A program made the position numbers and the translations under genes. A stretch of DNA of 36,057 nucleotides from Intestinibacillus sp050255995 (GTDB taxonomy: Bacteria; Bacillota; Clostridia; Oscillospirales; Butyricicoccaceae), in the NCBI GenBank assembly GCA_050255995.1, contig JBFWIM010000010.1, positions 1 through 36,057 on the forward strand, in the 5' to 3' direction. Position 1 is the first letter of the stretch, and every line of letters begins with the position of its first letter. A model generated the notes under the pieces. It did no database searches. It saw only the letters and a list, made by a program, of their open reading frames with translations, and had not been told where the DNA came from. Below are positions 1 through 7,855 of this stretch, piece by piece.

Positions 1-1
1 A

Positions 2-2371
2 CAAAGCACCGGCAGGGATACCAATCCACCATGGAACTTCTATACACGCAACGCAATCACACGCTTGGAGGCGATGAAGCAGTCCGTGAATAGCTTCTTG
101 TCGGAAGTAAAAAACTCGGCTGTAGCAAATAACGTGGAACACCGCATCGCAATTGTGGGTTTTGCATACGGGCAGTATGGGGAATATTATGACTATGGCA
201 ATACGGAATTGCTTTCAACCGCAAGTGTTGTAAGGTACGATAATGCGACGGATGCAGACTATCAGTCGGCGTTGGTTTCAGCCAATACGAGCGGCTCAAT
301 AGACAGCAGGCTAACAACGGCGGTTGACCGGTTAGACGCAGAAGGAGCTACCAAAGCAGATCTCGGCATGAAGATGGCCAACAACATTTTTGCCCAGAAT
401 CCTGTTACCGGGAACGCAAGAAAGCGCGTGGTCGTCATGTTTACCGACGGCTATCCAACCTCTTGGAACGGTTACGAATATAATGTTGCGGACAGCACAA
501 TTTCCAACGCGAATGACGCTAAAAACACCTATGGCGCAGCGGTTTACACAGTAGGTATTTTCAATGGCGCTGATCCCACAGCAAGCATTACAAGCGGCTA
601 CTCCTATGACGGCGACAACGATACGCAGAGAACGGTCGCTGCAAACCGCTACATGCACTACACATCCTCCAACCACCCCAGTGCGACTGGTCTGCAGAGT
701 TCCACCACGGGTTGGAGCAATAAGGGCTACTATCTTACGGCGGGAAGCACCTCCGCGCTGGACAATATCTTTGAAAATATTGCAGGAGAAATCGAAACTG
801 GATCGGACGTTTCGCTGGATGGCAGCGCCGTAATGCGCGACGTGCTCTCGCCCTACGTGCAGTATGACACAACCCGCAGCAGTGTGCTCAAAGCGTACAC
901 GGTCGCCTGCACCGGCTTCGACGGCAGTACCCCGCTGTGGAGCGGCACAAGGACGAACTTCGGCGTGCCGACCGTTGACGGCCAGAACGTCGACATCAGC
1001 GGCTTTGACTACTCCGACCCGGACAATGCCGTGGTTTCTGTGGAGGGCACGCCGCAGGGCAAAAAGCTCGTGATGGTGATCCCGATCAAGGCCGTCAGCG
1101 ACACCTTCGGCGGCAACCAGGTGCCCACGAACAACAACGAGCTGACCGGCACGTACGCCGGCGTTTACTACAACGGCGAGATCGCGGAGCCCTTCCACGA
1201 GTTCCCGACCCTCGACATTCCAATCAACTACAACATCGCGTCCGCGAGCCAGACGGTTTACCTCAGCAACACGGCTGATCTCGCATCGCTGATGCAGTAC
1301 GCGACAGGCTACACGCCAAACGGCACGAACAACGCCTATGTGGGCATCGCCTACACTCTCAAGCAGGGCACAACAACCGTCGGCACGTTTACAATCCCGG
1401 CGGGAACGGCTGCCGGCAGCGTGAGCTGGAGCTGGAGTTCCGGCAGCGGCGCGCCCGTTCTGGACGACTGCACCCCGTACACATTGTCCTGCACGGTCAC
1501 TCCGACGCTTTCCGGCGCCTATAACGCCGCCTCTTGTGTACCGACGCCTCAAACCCCGACCGTACACGTGCTTAAGCCGCAACTGACGGTCACGGCGAAC
1601 GACATCTGGGCGGACTGGCACACAGACGTTGACCTGAACGCCTGGGCGCTCGGCGGCGCGGGTACCATCCCCCCGACGGCTTACGTACCCACCCTGTCGG
1701 CCACCTGGACGGATTCCGACGGTCACGCGAGCATCCCGGCCGCGACCGGCACCGCTCCGGCCATTACCGATTTTACAAGCTTCACCTACGCCTTCACCAA
1801 GGGCGCGACCGGCGACGCGGCGCTCCAGACCGGCGCAACCTATAAAACCGGCGAGGAAGATACCCCCTTCACCGTCGCGCTGACAGGCTTCACACTGCGG
1901 GGCACGGCCTTCACCAATACGGTAGCAAACCCGATCGGCACGGTTACCGTGACCTACCCGAACAGTGGAAACCATTTCACGCTGTACACCAACCGGTTTG
2001 ATCTCACGGTCAGCAAGACTGAAAACGCGCCGAACGCGTACGGCACCCAGTCCTTCCAGTTTAAGCTTAAAGACGAGGGCACATTGAACGTTCCGTTTGC
2101 ATTGGGTACGGTCGGCGGCGGCCTGACGATGAGCAAGACCTTCAAGGGCCTGCTGTGCGGTGCAAAAACCTACAAGGTTTCCGAGGACGGCGACTGGGCA
2201 TGGCGTTACAACACGCCGGCCGACAAAACCGTAGCCGCTCCGACCCATGCCACCAGCAAGACCGACCCGCAGACGGCAGCGCAGGCGCTGACATTCAACA
2301 ACACGTTCCATAACCACAAGTGGCTGTCCGATTCCGATGGCAAGGCAAACATCTTCGGAGCCAATAGCTGA
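2..2371 (+). CDS. VWA-domain surface protein, 5'-partial
   Basis: The reading frame is open to the window edge, so the true start lies upstream and 789 residues are visible. The first 260 or so visible residues form a von Willebrand factor A fold. A MIDAS threonine occurs in EGATKADLG, and the MIDAS aspartate in VVMFTDGYPTS is at about base 443. The first MIDAS motif (DxSxS) should lie just before the window. The rest is repetitive beta-sandwich sequence, and the last 100 residues resemble a Cna-B-type module ending in a TFNNTF strand. No LPXTG motif or C-terminal membrane segment is present, so anchoring would need a partner. The gene is followed after 17 bases by a SipW-type protein and then a sortase substrate, so it probably belongs to a cell-surface fibre or adhesin cassette. 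VWA proteins commonly mediate adhesion. The exact ligand is unknown. The VWA part is visibly poorer in G+C than the remainder. Confidence 0.8.
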   Translation, partial: QSTGRDTNPPWNFYTRNAITRLEAMKQSVNSFLSEVKNSAVANNVEHRIAIVGFAYGQYGEYYDYGNTELLSTASVVRYDNATDADYQSALVSANTSGSIDSRLTTAVDRLDAEGATKADLGMKMANNIFAQNPVTGNARKRVVVMFTDGYPTSWNGYEYNVADSTISNANDAKNTYGAAVYTVGIFNGADPTASITSGYSYDGDNDTQRTVAANRYMHYTSSNHPSATGLQSSTTGWSNKGYYLTAGSTSALDNIFENIAGEIETGSDVSLDGSAVMRDVLSPYVQYDTTRSSVLKAYTVACTGFDGSTPLWSGTRTNFGVPTVDGQNVDISGFDYSDPDNAVVSVEGTPQGKKLVMVIPIKAVSDTFGGNQVPTNNNELTGTYAGVYYNGEIAEPFHEFPTLDIPINYNIASASQTVYLSNTADLASLMQYATGYTPNGTNNAYVGIAYTLKQGTTTVGTFTIPAGTAAGSVSWSWSSGSGAPVLDDCTPYTLSCTVTPTLSGAYNAASCVPTPQTPTVHVLKPQLTVTANDIWADWHTDVDLNAWALGGAGTIPPTAYVPTLSATWTDSDGHASIPAATGTAPAITDFTSFTYAFTKGATGDAALQTGATYKTGEEDTPFTVALTGFTLRGTAFTNTVANPIGTVTVTYPNSGNHFTLYTNRFDLTVSKTENAPNAYGTQSFQFKLKDEGTLNVPFALGTVGGGLTMSKTFKGLLCGAKTYKVSEDGDWAWRYNTPADKTVAAPTHATSKTDPQTAAQALTFNNTFHNHKWLSDSDGKANIFGANS

Positions 2372-2388
2372 GAAAGGAGGGGTCCCTT

Positions 2389-2940
2389 ATGAAATTCACT
2401 AACAGGAAGTTCGGCAAGCCCCTCGTTCTGATCGTCGCGATGATCATGGTTGCGGCAGCTGCGGTTGGCGGAACGATGGCGTGGCTGCAGGTCAGTACGG
2501 GCGCACAGGATAACACCTTCCAGAACGCCACCATCACGGGTACGATTGTTGAGGACTTTAGCAGCGGCGGCAGCGTCAAGCGCAACGTAAAGGTACAAAA
2601 CACCAGTAACATCGACGTGTATGTCCGCGTCGCGCTTGTCCCTACATGGCAAGACGCGGACGGCAACGTCCTTCCGCAGACCGCAAGCGCGAGCAACCTG
2701 TCCTTCACGCTTGGCGCGAACTGGTTTAAGGGCAGCGACGGCTACTACTACTACAAAAACGCGGTTGCGCCGAATGTGGGTACCGGTAATCTGGCGGATT
2801 CCATCGAACCGACGGGCGGCCCCGCAGGCGCGAAAATGAACCTGCAGGTGCTCTCCGAGGTCATTCAGGCGAATCCCGCAGACGCGGCGCAGGAAGCCTG
2901 GGGCGTGACAGTTAACACCGACGGCACGATCAGCAAGTAA
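2389..2940 (+). CDS. SipW-dependent-type signal peptide protein (TasA/CalY-like)
   Basis: This is a 183-residue exported protein. A charged N-terminus and a hydrophobic stretch at residues 10-27 lead into VGGTMAWL, the hallmark of signal peptides processed by the SipW signal peptidase, as in TasA and camelysin. It is followed by DNTFQNATITG, which fits the conserved NTFxxG segment after the cleavage site. The remainder is a predicted beta-rich domain with a tyrosine cluster (GYYYYK). The AGGAGG-type ribosome site lies just before the ATG at 2389. Spacing of 17 bases from the VWA gene and 14 bases to the sortase substrate indicates one operon. Family members form or cap extracellular fibres. 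That role here is inference, and the cognate sipW is not in the window. Confidence 0.8.
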   Translation: MKFTNRKFGKPLVLIVAMIMVAAAAVGGTMAWLQVSTGAQDNTFQNATITGTIVEDFSSGGSVKRNVKVQNTSNIDVYVRVALVPTWQDADGNVLPQTASASNLSFTLGANWFKGSDGYYYYKNAVAPNVGTGNLADSIEPTGGPAGAKMNLQVLSEVIQANPADAAQEAWGVTVNTDGTISK

Positions 2941-2954
2941 AGGAGGCGGCTACG

Positions 2955-3806
2955 ATGAAACGAAGATTCAGTAAGCTGGCGATTGCCGCCATCCTTTGCA
3001 CGGCGTTCGTCTTTGTATACAGTGCAGGCGCGCTGGCGGCCGTTGTCCTGACCCCGGACGAGGAGGGAACCACGCCGACCGTGACATTGACGGCGACAAG
3101 TTCCAACGCGGCGTTCAGCTTTAACCGGGAAAGCGATAACCTGTTTGACAGTTTCGACGGCGTGATGCCGGGTGACACGCTGACGCAAACGATCCGCGTG
3201 CAGACGGCCTCCGGTAACCCAAACAGATATCGGATTTACCTTTACGCCAGAGAGAATACCGAGTCCCAAAACACGGAGAATTTTCTGGACAGCATGACGC
3301 TCACAGTGACAGACCCGGATAACACGGAGCTCAAGGTCATGGAAGCGGGCTCAGGCACAGCGGGCGTTCTGCTCGGCACCTTCTCCGCAAACCAGACCAG
3401 GGATCTGACGGTCACGCTGACCGCGCCGATCACCATGGGCAATGAGTTCCAGGGCGCGCACAGTTTCGTCGATTGGATGTTCTACGCAGAGCAGGTCACC
3501 GGTGGTGGCGGCGGAGGCGGAGGCGGAGGCAGCAGCGATGATGGCGATGACGACGTCATTATCACTGAGCCTGAGGTTCCGGGCGGCACAATCGAGCTGC
3601 CGGAGGAGCCCGAAGTCACCGTTCCGGAAACTGAGGTTCCGGCCGGACTGCCCGAGATCAACGTGGAAGAGGAAGCGGTTCCTCTCGCATCCATCCCCAA
3701 GACCGGCGACAACAGCCAACTCCTGCTGTTCATTGTACTGATGGTAGCGAGCGGCACAGGTCTCACCGCACTCCTTGTCACCGGCAAGCGCCCGGAGAAA
3801 AAGTAA
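2955..3806 (+). CDS. Sortase-anchored (IPKTG) surface protein
   Basis: This is a 283-residue protein with a signal peptide (residues 1-29, cleavage near GALAA). A beta-rich ectodomain follows, then a run of ten glycines (183-192), a strongly acidic stretch, a stalk rich in Pro, Glu and Val, and a classic cell-wall sorting signal. That signal is IPKTG at 247-251, a hydrophobic helix and a basic tail ending RPEKK. Sortase would cleave between T and G and attach the protein to peptidoglycan or to a pilus subunit. The ectodomain MPGDTLTQTIRVQ resembles domains seen beside SipW-type proteins. It is the last gene of the surface operon, with AAAGGAGG upstream of ATG 2955 and a terminator 23 bases after the stop. 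It may provide the wall anchor for the two preceding proteins, which carry no anchor of their own. Confidence 0.82.
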   Translation: MKRRFSKLAIAAILCTAFVFVYSAGALAAVVLTPDEEGTTPTVTLTATSSNAAFSFNRESDNLFDSFDGVMPGDTLTQTIRVQTASGNPNRYRIYLYARENTESQNTENFLDSMTLTVTDPDNTELKVMEAGSGTAGVLLGTFSANQTRDLTVTLTAPITMGNEFQGAHSFVDWMFYAEQVTGGGGGGGGGGSSDDGDDDVIITEPEVPGGTIELPEEPEVTVPETEVPAGLPEINVEEEAVPLASIPKTGDNSQLLLFIVLMVASGTGLTALLVTGKRPEKK

Positions 3807-3828
3807 AAATAAGCCAAATCCACAAGGG

Positions 3829-3858
3829 CCCGTTCCAAATCAGGAGCGGGTTCTTTTT
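3829..3858 (+). terminator. Rho-independent terminator of the surface operon
   Basis: CCCGTTCC (3829-3836) pairs with GGAGCGGG (3843-3850) with one G-U pair. TTCTTTTT follows. It lies 23 bases after the stop of the sortase substrate. Confidence 0.85.
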
Positions 3859-4052
3859 GCGTTTCGGTACAATATAACAATAAATAATTTAAAAAGATAA
3901 ATATACATATAGTAAACAATAATCGATTTTTTGGCATCAAAAACAGAGGGTTTTACTGTACAGATTGTAATATATATTAAAAATAATCCATTTATTTATA
4001 TTCGGGTTGAGCATGGGATGTTAGCATTCTGTAAATAATAGCACGGTACTAC
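3859..4052. other. AT-rich intergenic stretch
   Basis: About 190 bases between the terminator and the next promoter are markedly AT-rich, especially 3870-4005 with many A/T runs. No open frame with a ribosome site and no known RNA was recognised. Such composition is common upstream of promoters. A short dyad, GCACG-N6-CGTGC (4041-4056), overlaps its end and the -35 region of the following gene. Confidence 0.5.
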
Positions 4053-4080
4053 GTGCAAAACGGCGGAATTATGCTATACT
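4053..4080 (+). promoter_or_regulatory. Extended -10 promoter for the SLH protein
   Basis: TATACT (4075-4080) is preceded by TGC, an extended -10 element. The -35 region (GTGCAA, 4053-4058) is poor. A GCACG/CGTGC dyad overlaps the -35 position and could bind a regulator. Transcription would start about 25 bases before the start codon. Confidence 0.5.
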
Positions 4081-4111
4081 GAAAAAATAGATGGGAAAGG
4101 AGCCCTGAGGC

Positions 4112-5170
4112 ATGAAAAAAACAATCTGCTGTTTATGCTGTTTTGCGCTGGCGTGCAGCCTGCTTCTTGGCGGCGCGGGCGCCTGGTATGAGGACCAGCC
4201 CTCTGCATGGGCACGGGATCAGATCCGTGCGGCGGAGGATTCCGCACTGGTGTCGAATGATTTGATCGCAGGATATTCCCTGGAAATGCCTTATTATGTG
4301 ACAAAGGGCGGTGGCATGACGCGGTATGCTTTCAGCGAGATGCTGGGCAATCTGCTTGCGCTCTCGCAGAAGACGGACGTAGGAACGCTCGCAGCGAAGC
4401 TGCGCGGGGCGGGAAAGACCGCGCAGTTCACCGATTACCGGCCGGATGACGCGGCGTTTGTGACCTGCGCTTACGGCCTGATGCAGGGTATGCCGGACGG
4501 CGCTTTTGCGCCGGAAGGGGAGTTGACCCGCGAGCAGGCCGCGAAAATACTCGCTCTTGCGGCTGAGGCCATGCAGCCGGGCGCTTATTCGGACACGCAG
4601 GCGGGTCAGACGAATCTGACCTTCTCAGACAAGGCGCAGATATCCTTCTGGGCGCGGGATTATGTCGCCTATGCCACGGATGCCGGACTGATACTGGGCG
4701 TCGGAGGCGGGCGGTTTGAGCCGCAGGGGGAACTGACCGTAGAGCAGGGCACGGTACTGGTCTACCGGCTTGCGGATAAGCTCGCACTGTCCGGTGTGAT
4801 CTCAGCGGATGCGAACGGCTGGATGTGGCAATACGGCGTCGAGCGTACCTATTTCGCCGCGCGGCAGGACGGCTACGGCCTGAGCTATACCGGCACGCAA
4901 AACAGTAAAATCAGCCGGATCGTCGTGGCGGAAGCGCAGGTGAATGCGCTGCCCGCGTCCATTGCGGGGGTGGAAGGCTATCAGCTTCCCGGGCCGCGCA
5001 ATCTGGGCGCGGCATTTATCCATGAGCCGCTCAAGGTCGGCAAGATGTACATCTTCGAGATGAAGCTCCGGCTGTATCCCGCGTCCGGCGGCGATCCGGT
5101 CGAGGTAACCGACCGCTTTACCTACCTGTGCGGCAAATACTGCACCTATCCGGATGATAATTACTACTGA
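4112..5170 (+). CDS. SLH-domain surface protein
   Basis: This is a 352-residue secreted protein with a signal peptide at residues 1-24. The N-terminal two-thirds hold S-layer-homology repeats: a degenerate one at about 30-85, a clear one at 105-150 (MPDGAFAPEGELTREQAAKIL) and another at 170-222 (RFEPQGELTVEQGTVLVYRL). SLH triplets bind secondary cell-wall polymers, so the protein should sit non-covalently on the cell wall. The C-terminal 120 residues contain a beta-rich region that I do not recognise and that ends in a tyrosine-rich tail. The ATG at 4112 has an AAAGGAG site upstream. It is a single gene bounded by its own promoter and terminator. The effector function is unknown. Confidence 0.8.
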   Translation: MKKTICCLCCFALACSLLLGGAGAWYEDQPSAWARDQIRAAEDSALVSNDLIAGYSLEMPYYVTKGGGMTRYAFSEMLGNLLALSQKTDVGTLAAKLRGAGKTAQFTDYRPDDAAFVTCAYGLMQGMPDGAFAPEGELTREQAAKILALAAEAMQPGAYSDTQAGQTNLTFSDKAQISFWARDYVAYATDAGLILGVGGGRFEPQGELTVEQGTVLVYRLADKLALSGVISADANGWMWQYGVERTYFAARQDGYGLSYTGTQNSKISRIVVAEAQVNALPASIAGVEGYQLPGPRNLGAAFIHEPLKVGKMYIFEMKLRLYPASGGDPVEVTDRFTYLCGKYCTYPDDNYY

Positions 5171-5176
5171 TACGGA

Positions 5177-5202
5177 CGCGGCCTGGATTCAGGCCGCGTT
5201 TT
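5177..5202 (+). terminator. Rho-independent terminator after the SLH gene
   Basis: A perfect 9-bp stem, CGCGGCCTG (5177-5185) with CAGGCCGCG (5190-5198), has a GATT loop and is followed by TTTTCC. Confidence 0.9.
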
Positions 5203-5205
5203 CCG

Positions 5206-5234
5206 TTGCTAAATTGCAAAACGCGGGGTATAAT
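5206..5234 (+). promoter_or_regulatory. Sigma-A-type promoter for nadE
   Basis: TTGCTA (5206-5211), a 17-bp spacer and a perfect TATAAT (5229-5234) lie directly behind the preceding terminator. Transcription would begin near 5241, leaving a leader of about 190 nt. Confidence 0.75.
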
Positions 5235-5240
5235 AAGAAC

Positions 5241-5430
5241 CACATGCCGTTCGCGGCGGCAGAGCCGCTGACGGCCGAATAAACCTTGTTGTACCATTTA
5301 CGCAGCCTTGCGGCCGGCGCGCGCAACCGCGCCCCAAAATGCGCTTTGCGTTTCTATATGGTGTAACAGGCTTGCAGTGTTTTTGAGAGCAACCGCGTGT
5401 CATTTCGCGGGATTTGGAGGACGATCCAGC
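5241..5430 (+). other. Long untranslated leader of nadE
   Basis: About 190 nt separate the predicted start site from the nadE ATG. GCGGC/GCCGC and other GC-rich pairings are possible. I could not match it to a known riboswitch class, and no obvious intrinsic terminator precedes the gene. An upstream in-frame ATG (5308) lies inside this leader but lacks a ribosome site. Confidence 0.35.
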
Positions 5431-7353
5431 ATGAAAGACGGATTTATCAAGGTCGCCGCGGCCACGCCCGCGCTCCGCGTCGCGGACTGCGTATTTAATG
5501 CCGGGGAAATCATCGGGCAGGCGAGGGAAGCCGCTGCGAAGGGCGCGTCGCTCGTCGTGTTTCCGGAACTTTCTCTGACCGGTTACACCTGCGGCGACCT
5601 GTTTTTGCAGGAGACCCTGCTGGACGGGGCAGTGGATGCGCTTGACGCGGTGCGGCGCGAGACGGCGTCGCTCGATCTGGTTTGCGTGGTGGGCCTGCCG
5701 GTGCGGTGCCGGGGCAAGCTGTACAACTGCGCCGCGGTACTGTGCGGCGGCGTGGTGCGCGGACTGGTTCCCAAGCAGTTTCTGCCCAACTATTCCGAGT
5801 TTTATGAGCAGCGGCACTTTATTTCCGGGCAGGGGCTTGCGGTGGAGCCGGTCCGGCTGCGCGGCGGACAGGCCGTACTGGAGGATGTGCCGTTCGGCCC
5901 GGGGCAGCTTTTCCCGGCGGACGACCTGCCGGGCTTTGTGCTCGGCGTGGAGATCTGCGAGGATCTCTGGGTGCCGTGCCCGCCCTCCACGGCGCTCGCG
6001 CAGGCAGGCGCAACCGTGATCGTCAACCTGTCCGCCTCGGACGAAATCGTCGGCAAGGCCGCCTACCGCCGCGAGCTGGTGCGCAGCCAGTCCGGCCGCC
6101 TGCTGTGCGGCTATCTGTATGCCGACGCGGGCTTCGGCGAATCGACGCAGGATCTGGTCTTTGCCGGACATGATCTGATTGCGGAAAACGGCGCGCTGCT
6201 TGCAGAAAGCCCGCTGTTTGAGCGCGGCGTACTTTACGCCGATCTGGATTTGCAGCGTCTGCTGCACGAGCGCCAGCGCATGAATACCTTTCAGGTACAC
6301 GGCGACATGCCCGCGGCGCATCTGCCGCTGCGCCCACGCGTCTGCGACCTGGCCGACCGGCATTTTCCGCGCACGCCCTTCGTGCCCGCCGACCGGACAA
6401 GGCTTGCCGCACGCTGTCAGGAGATTCTGAATCTGCAGGCGACCGGCCTTGCGACCCGCCTCAAGCACACGAAGTGCAAGACTGCGGTCATCGGCCTGTC
6501 CGGCGGGCTGGACTCCACGCTTGCGCTTGTGGTTATGGTGCATGCTTTCGATATGCTGGGGCTTGACCGGAAGGGCATTCTGGCCGTCACCATGCCGTGC
6601 TTCGGCACGACTGCCCGCACCAAATCCAACGCCGAAAAGCTTGCTGAGGCGTACGGCGTGACGCTCAGGGTCGTGGATATCAAGAACGCGGTCGATCAGC
6701 ATTTTTCCGACATCGGCCAGGACAAGGAAGACCTGACCGTTACCTTTGAAAACGGACAGGCGCGCATGCGCACGCTTGTGCTCATGAATATCGCCAACAA
6801 GGAAGGCGGCCTTGTGGTCGGCACGGGCGACCTGTCCGAGCTCGCGCTCGGCTGGGCGACCTACAACGGCGACCATATGTCCATGTACGGCGTCAACACC
6901 TCGATTCCCAAGACGCTGGTGCGCGACCTGACCGCCTTTGAAGCCTCGCGTACGGAGGGCGTGCTGCACGAGGTGCTGCTGGATGTGCTGGACACGCCGG
7001 TATCGCCCGAGCTGCTGCCGCCCAAGGACGGCGAGATTGCGCAGAAGACCGAAGAGCTGGTCGGCCCTTATGAGCTGCACGATTTTTTCCTTTACTATAT
7101 GCTGCGCTGGGGCTATCCGCCGCGCAAGATTTTCCGCGCGGCGAAGAAGGCGTTTGCAGGGGGATACGATGACGCCACCATCAAAAAATGGCTGTGTACT
7201 TTTCTGCGGCGGTTCTTCACCCAGCAGTTCAAGCGCTCCTGCCTGCCGGACGGCCCCAAGGTCGGCACCATCACGCTGTCGCCCCGCGGCGACTGGCGCA
7301 TGCCGTCCGATGCGGTTTCCGCATTGTGGATTGCGGAGGCGGATGCGCTCTGA
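5431..7353 (+). CDS. nadE: Glutamine-dependent NAD+ synthetase
   Basis: This is a 640-residue enzyme that amidates nicotinic acid adenine dinucleotide to NAD+ using glutamine and ATP (EC 6.3.5.1). The N-terminal nitrilase-type glutaminase shows its catalytic triad: Glu46 in FPELSLTGYTCGD, Lys115 in PKQFLPNYSEFYE and Cys176 in GVEICEDLW. The C-terminal synthetase carries the PP-loop SGGLDS at 357-362. The length matches the two-domain form of many Firmicutes. The start at 5431 is preferred because GGAGG lies about ten bases upstream. The frame stays open further 5', but that part is unlike the family. It is monocistronic, with its own promoter and a long hairpin immediately after the stop. Confidence 0.95.
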   Translation: MKDGFIKVAAATPALRVADCVFNAGEIIGQAREAAAKGASLVVFPELSLTGYTCGDLFLQETLLDGAVDALDAVRRETASLDLVCVVGLPVRCRGKLYNCAAVLCGGVVRGLVPKQFLPNYSEFYEQRHFISGQGLAVEPVRLRGGQAVLEDVPFGPGQLFPADDLPGFVLGVEICEDLWVPCPPSTALAQAGATVIVNLSASDEIVGKAAYRRELVRSQSGRLLCGYLYADAGFGESTQDLVFAGHDLIAENGALLAESPLFERGVLYADLDLQRLLHERQRMNTFQVHGDMPAAHLPLRPRVCDLADRHFPRTPFVPADRTRLAARCQEILNLQATGLATRLKHTKCKTAVIGLSGGLDSTLALVVMVHAFDMLGLDRKGILAVTMPCFGTTARTKSNAEKLAEAYGVTLRVVDIKNAVDQHFSDIGQDKEDLTVTFENGQARMRTLVLMNIANKEGGLVVGTGDLSELALGWATYNGDHMSMYGVNTSIPKTLVRDLTAFEASRTEGVLHEVLLDVLDTPVSPELLPPKDGEIAQKTEELVGPYELHDFFLYYMLRWGYPPRKIFRAAKKAFAGGYDDATIKKWLCTFLRRFFTQQFKRSCLPDGPKVGTITLSPRGDWRMPSDAVSALWIAEADAL

Positions 7354-7355
7354 GA

Positions 7356-7396
7356 CCCAATCGAGGCGCGCCCAGTACGGGCGCGTCTCGATTGGG
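7356..7396. repeat. 18-bp inverted repeat (long hairpin) after nadE
   Basis: Bases 7356-7373 pair with 7379-7396 around a 5-base loop. All pairs are Watson-Crick except one G-U. It starts three bases after the nadE stop. No U-tract follows on either strand: GAAAACC follows on the plus strand. A canonical terminator is therefore not supported. It may protect the mRNA 3' end, or be a terminator that works without a U-run. Confidence 0.8.
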
Positions 7397-7612
7397 GAAA
7401 ACCTAAGAAAGTTGCTCAAAACCGGCGTGTGGCAGCGCAGACAGCCAATATTGCGTGCATGTACCCGCATAGACGCAAAATAAGCGGCCAAAGCGGGATT
7501 ACAAGACGATTACAGAACGATAACTTTGCCGCAGCTTTCACAGTACGTTAAAATCTGAGTGTTTTGAGAGTAAATTTGTTGTTTTTTTCGAGCATAAACA
7601 AACGTTAAATTC

Positions 7613-7640
7613 TTGACAAAAGCTCACGTCCGTATATAAT
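7613..7640 (+). promoter_or_regulatory. Near-consensus sigma-A promoter of the bcd-etf operon
   Basis: TTGACA (7613-7618), a 16-bp spacer and TATAAT (7635-7640) match consensus fully in both hexamers. This fits a highly expressed fermentation operon. The 200 or so bases before it (7398-7612) hold no gene I can support. Confidence 0.85.
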
Positions 7641-7646
7641 AGTAGT

Positions 7647-7855
7647 AGACATGCTAAAAAGTAAGGTGTGTCCTAAATACATTGCTTTATAGGCTGCGTT
7701 TCGGCGTTTTGCTGGGCTGATCGTCCTCCTCCGGCTGGGCGGCAGCACTTTTTTGTGAGTGCGGAAAACCAGCCGTGGGGCCGGACTGTAAAGCGGGGCA
7801 AAGCTGCCTGTATTTACAAACATCTACTACTACAAATTTTGGGAGGTTTACTGGC
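7647..7855 (+). promoter_or_regulatory. Structured 5' leader of bcd
   Basis: The predicted leader is about 210 nt long. CGGCTGG (7732-7738) pairs perfectly with CCAGCCG (7769-7775), enclosing a second hairpin GCACT/AGTGC (7745-7749 with 7758-7762). GGCAGC (7741-7746) could alternatively pair with GCTGCC (7803-7808). A U6 tract sits at 7749-7754. A 10-base complement (7640-7649 with 7823-7832) may close the whole element, although its first bases precede the likely start site. The alternative pairings and U-run suggest attenuation, but no known class is recognised. Confidence 0.4.

Noticed and set aside
332..2317. 661-codon open frame antisense to the VWA gene
   Set aside because: It is a shadow of the plus-strand coding frame. 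It has low-complexity Arg/Gly/Val composition, no ribosome site and no recognisable domain.
5241..5430. Known NAD-sensing riboswitch
   Set aside because: I could not identify the conserved core of any such class, so only an unassigned leader is reported.
5209..7491. 760-codon open frame antisense to nadE
   Set aside because: Long antisense frames are common opposite GC-rich genes. nadE on the other strand has full family motifs and this frame has none.
7561..7640. Rex redox-repressor operator upstream of bcd
   Set aside because: Half-site-like AACGTTAA and TTGTT words occur, but no full inverted TTGT-type repeat with Rex spacing could be found.
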